Origin: Caldifarciminota bacterium
GTDB lineage: Bacteria; Hydrothermota; Tepidihabitantia; SM23-42
Reading direction: 5' to 3'
Assembly: GCA_014859085.1 (NCBI GenBank)
Contig: JACUUY010000011.1
Coordinates: 1-33,390 of the forward strand
DNA: 33,390 nt
Position 1 is the first letter of the stretch. Every line of letters begins with the position of its first letter. The notes under the pieces are model-generated. The model saw nothing but the letters and a program-made list of their open reading frames with translations, was not told the origin of the DNA and did no database searches. Shown here in pieces: positions 32,053 through 33,390 of the stretch. A program made the position numbers and the translations under genes.

Positions 32053-33273
32053 ATGCTGGAAGCAAACAAAAGAGCGGCGATAAGACTCGGCATAGATACG
32101 AAGCTTATTGAAGAAAGGATCGATACGCAGAAGAATATCGAAATTTTGGAAAACGATTTAACCTTCATAAGTGTAAGGGAATTTGAAAGAACAAAACATG
32201 TCCATCGGTTGCATCCATACCTTGGGAAATTCATACCTCAATTAGTAGAAGTATTCCTGAGAAAATATTTCAAGAAAGGAGATACAATTCTCGACCCATT
32301 TTCAGGGTCTGGCACCACACTTGTGGAAGCAAATGTGTTGGGTATGAATGCTATCGGGATCGAACTGTCACCGTTCAACGTTCTAATTCAGAAGGTAAAA
32401 ACCAACAAATACGATCTAACAGAAGTGGAACGTGATGTAACCGATGCATTACGGCGATTGAAACTCTTCAGTTCAGAGTTACAGAACAAAAGTAGAGATC
32501 TTTTCGAAGACAACATCGCAAGGCTGAGAATGGACAGCGACTATCTCAACAAATGGTTCTCAGAAAGGGCTCTACAAGAGATCTTGTTTTACAGAAGCAT
32601 AATTAGGGATTACTGCAATCAGGATGTCTTAAAGATAATTCTCTCAAGGTCAGCTCGGTCAGCAAGACTTATCCCTCATTATGACTTAGCTCGGCCTAAG
32701 AAACCAGTACGAGAAACCTACTGGTGCATAAAACACAAACGGCACTGTGAGCCAATCAACGAAGCCCTGAAGTTCATCAACCGTTATAGCTTGGATACAA
32801 TAGCAAGGCTGAAGGAATTTGATTATATGAGAACAAATGCACTCATTAACATTGTCCAAGGAGATGCTAGAATTGCTAAATTGCCCGGGGATTTGAGAAT
32901 ACATGGCATATTCACATCACCTCCTTATGTCGGTCTTATTGATTACCACGAACAACATAGGTATGCTTATGAGTTATTTGATTTTCCAAGACGGGACGAA
33001 TTGGAAATAGGCCCTGCCGCAAAAGGACAAAACGGAAATGCAAAAATCGAGTATGTTAACGGCATAGCAGATGTCTTTAGAAATGTCTCCAAATTCCTTG
33101 TTGAAGGCGCCGTGATCTTGATTGTTGCAAACGACAAATTCAACCTGTATCCTCAAATAGGAAAGAAATGTGGATTTGAATTAATAGATGTTTTTCATAG
33201 GCCAGTTCTTATGCGAACCGAAAGAGATGAAAACAAGTATTTTGAATCGATATTTCACTTCAAGAAGGTATAA
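32053..33273 (+). CDS. Site-specific DNA methyltransferase (N4-cytosine/N6-adenine type)
   Basis: A 406-aa amino-methyltransferase. The SAM-binding motif I is DPFSGSGTT (residues 81-89), followed by IGIELSPF (motif II). The catalytic motif IV is TSPPY (288-292). A motif-X-like HRLHPYLGKFIPQL lies at 51-64. The order X-I-insert-IV, with about 180 residues between I and IV, places the likely target-recognition region in the middle. That insert contains YWCIKHKRHC, a possible Cys/His metal site. The ATG at 32053 has AAGAGGT 11 nt upstream. Together with the ORF starting 3 bp after its stop, it may be a restriction-modification pair. A/T-rich composition and position beside HEPN and AbiE genes suggest an acquired defence region. 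Confidence 0.9.
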   Translation: MLEANKRAAIRLGIDTKLIEERIDTQKNIEILENDLTFISVREFERTKHVHRLHPYLGKFIPQLVEVFLRKYFKKGDTILDPFSGSGTTLVEANVLGMNAIGIELSPFNVLIQKVKTNKYDLTEVERDVTDALRRLKLFSSELQNKSRDLFEDNIARLRMDSDYLNKWFSERALQEILFYRSIIRDYCNQDVLKIILSRSARSARLIPHYDLARPKKPVRETYWCIKHKRHCEPINEALKFINRYSLDTIARLKEFDYMRTNALINIVQGDARIAKLPGDLRIHGIFTSPPYVGLIDYHEQHRYAYELFDFPRRDELEIGPAAKGQNGNAKIEYVNGIADVFRNVSKFLVEGAVILIVANDKFNLYPQIGKKCGFELIDVFHRPVLMRTERDENKYFESIFHFKKV

Positions 33274-33276
33274 GAT

Positions 33277-33390
33277 ATGGACAGTTTGTTTGAGAAAATG
33301 AAAAGAGCACTAAGACATTTGCAGGTATTTCATGATGTCTTTAAGACCGAAGAAAATTTCGCAGCCAACGAAAGAAATGATTACAAGATC
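33277..33390 (+). CDS. Partial ORF after the methyltransferase, possible cognate restriction enzyme
   Basis: The frame opens at ATG 33277 and is still open at the window end (38 codons: MDSLFEKMKRALRHLQVFHD.., then NFAANERNDYKI). It starts 3 bp after the methyltransferase stop, so it is cotranscribed. Too short to assign a family. Restriction endonuclease genes commonly occupy this place, but this is inferred from position only. Confidence 0.55.
   Translation, partial: MDSLFEKMKRALRHLQVFHDVFKTEENFAANERNDYKI

Overview
The window looks like chromosome from an uncultivated, Gram-negative-type bacterium, possibly of a FCB-affiliated candidate phylum such as WOR-3/Stahlbacteria. This placement is inference. 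The support is an Omp85-type barrel and a Wzi-like barrel (so an outer membrane), two secreted M28 peptidases with C-terminal FlgD/Por-type tails, TPR and propeller secreted proteins, archaeal-type ApgM, and Tat export. Most of the window is moderately GC-rich and compact. The right end (from about 30.1 kb) is visibly more A/T-rich and looks accessory. Layout. (1) 0-3.8 kb: NAD(P)HX repair enzyme, secreted propeller-like protein, TatC. (2) 3.9-7.4 kb: a promoter, tRNA-Ala(GGC), then TPR protein, small membrane protein, HNH endonuclease and Omp85-like protein, tightly packed with stop/start overlaps at the first two junctions, apparently all behind the tRNA promoter. (3) 7.5-8.9 kb: Wzi-like outer-membrane protein with its own promoter. 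(4) 8.9-14.5 kb, minus strand: PurH, ApgM and a large M28 peptidase. (5) 14.7-17.2 kb: LipA, LipB and a BFD [2Fe-2S] protein on the minus strand, divergent from a di-[4Fe-4S] ferredoxin, with a perfect 36-bp palindrome between them. (6) 17.2-19.3 kb: second M28 peptidase converging on TrmO. (7) 19.5-22.5 kb: sugar-type ABC importer without an ATPase gene. (8) 22.6-25.7 kb: cation/proton antiporter behind a structured leader, a small membrane protein, and a terpenoid-cyclase-fold protein. (9) 25.7-27.2 kb: AbiEi/AbiEii type IV toxin-antitoxin pair. (10) 27.2-30.1 kb: five-gene operon with a DUF134 regulator carrying a Cys/His tail, a Cys/His-rich small protein, a cupin, and an ABC-2 exporter whose permease appears to start at AUA. 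(11) 30.1-33.4 kb: REP-like repeats, a small ORF coupled to a HEPN-like protein, a gene-poor stretch, a DNA methyltransferase, and a truncated ORF that may be its partner. Cross-cutting signals. Fourteen promoters can be read directly. All have sigma70-like -35/-10 hexamers separated by exactly 16 bp. In five of them the -10 lies only 5-8 nt before an ATG, predicting leaderless mRNAs (nnr, BFD protein, ferredoxin, trmO and a 59-codon ORF), whereas others have clear Shine-Dalgarno leaders. No rRNA, CRISPR array or insertion sequence was seen. The strongest candidates for new biology are the DUF134/Cys-His/cupin/ABC operon with an operator-like dyad on its own -10, the divergent iron-sulfur pair around the 36-bp palindrome, the structured leader of the antiporter, and the small-ORF/HEPN pair.
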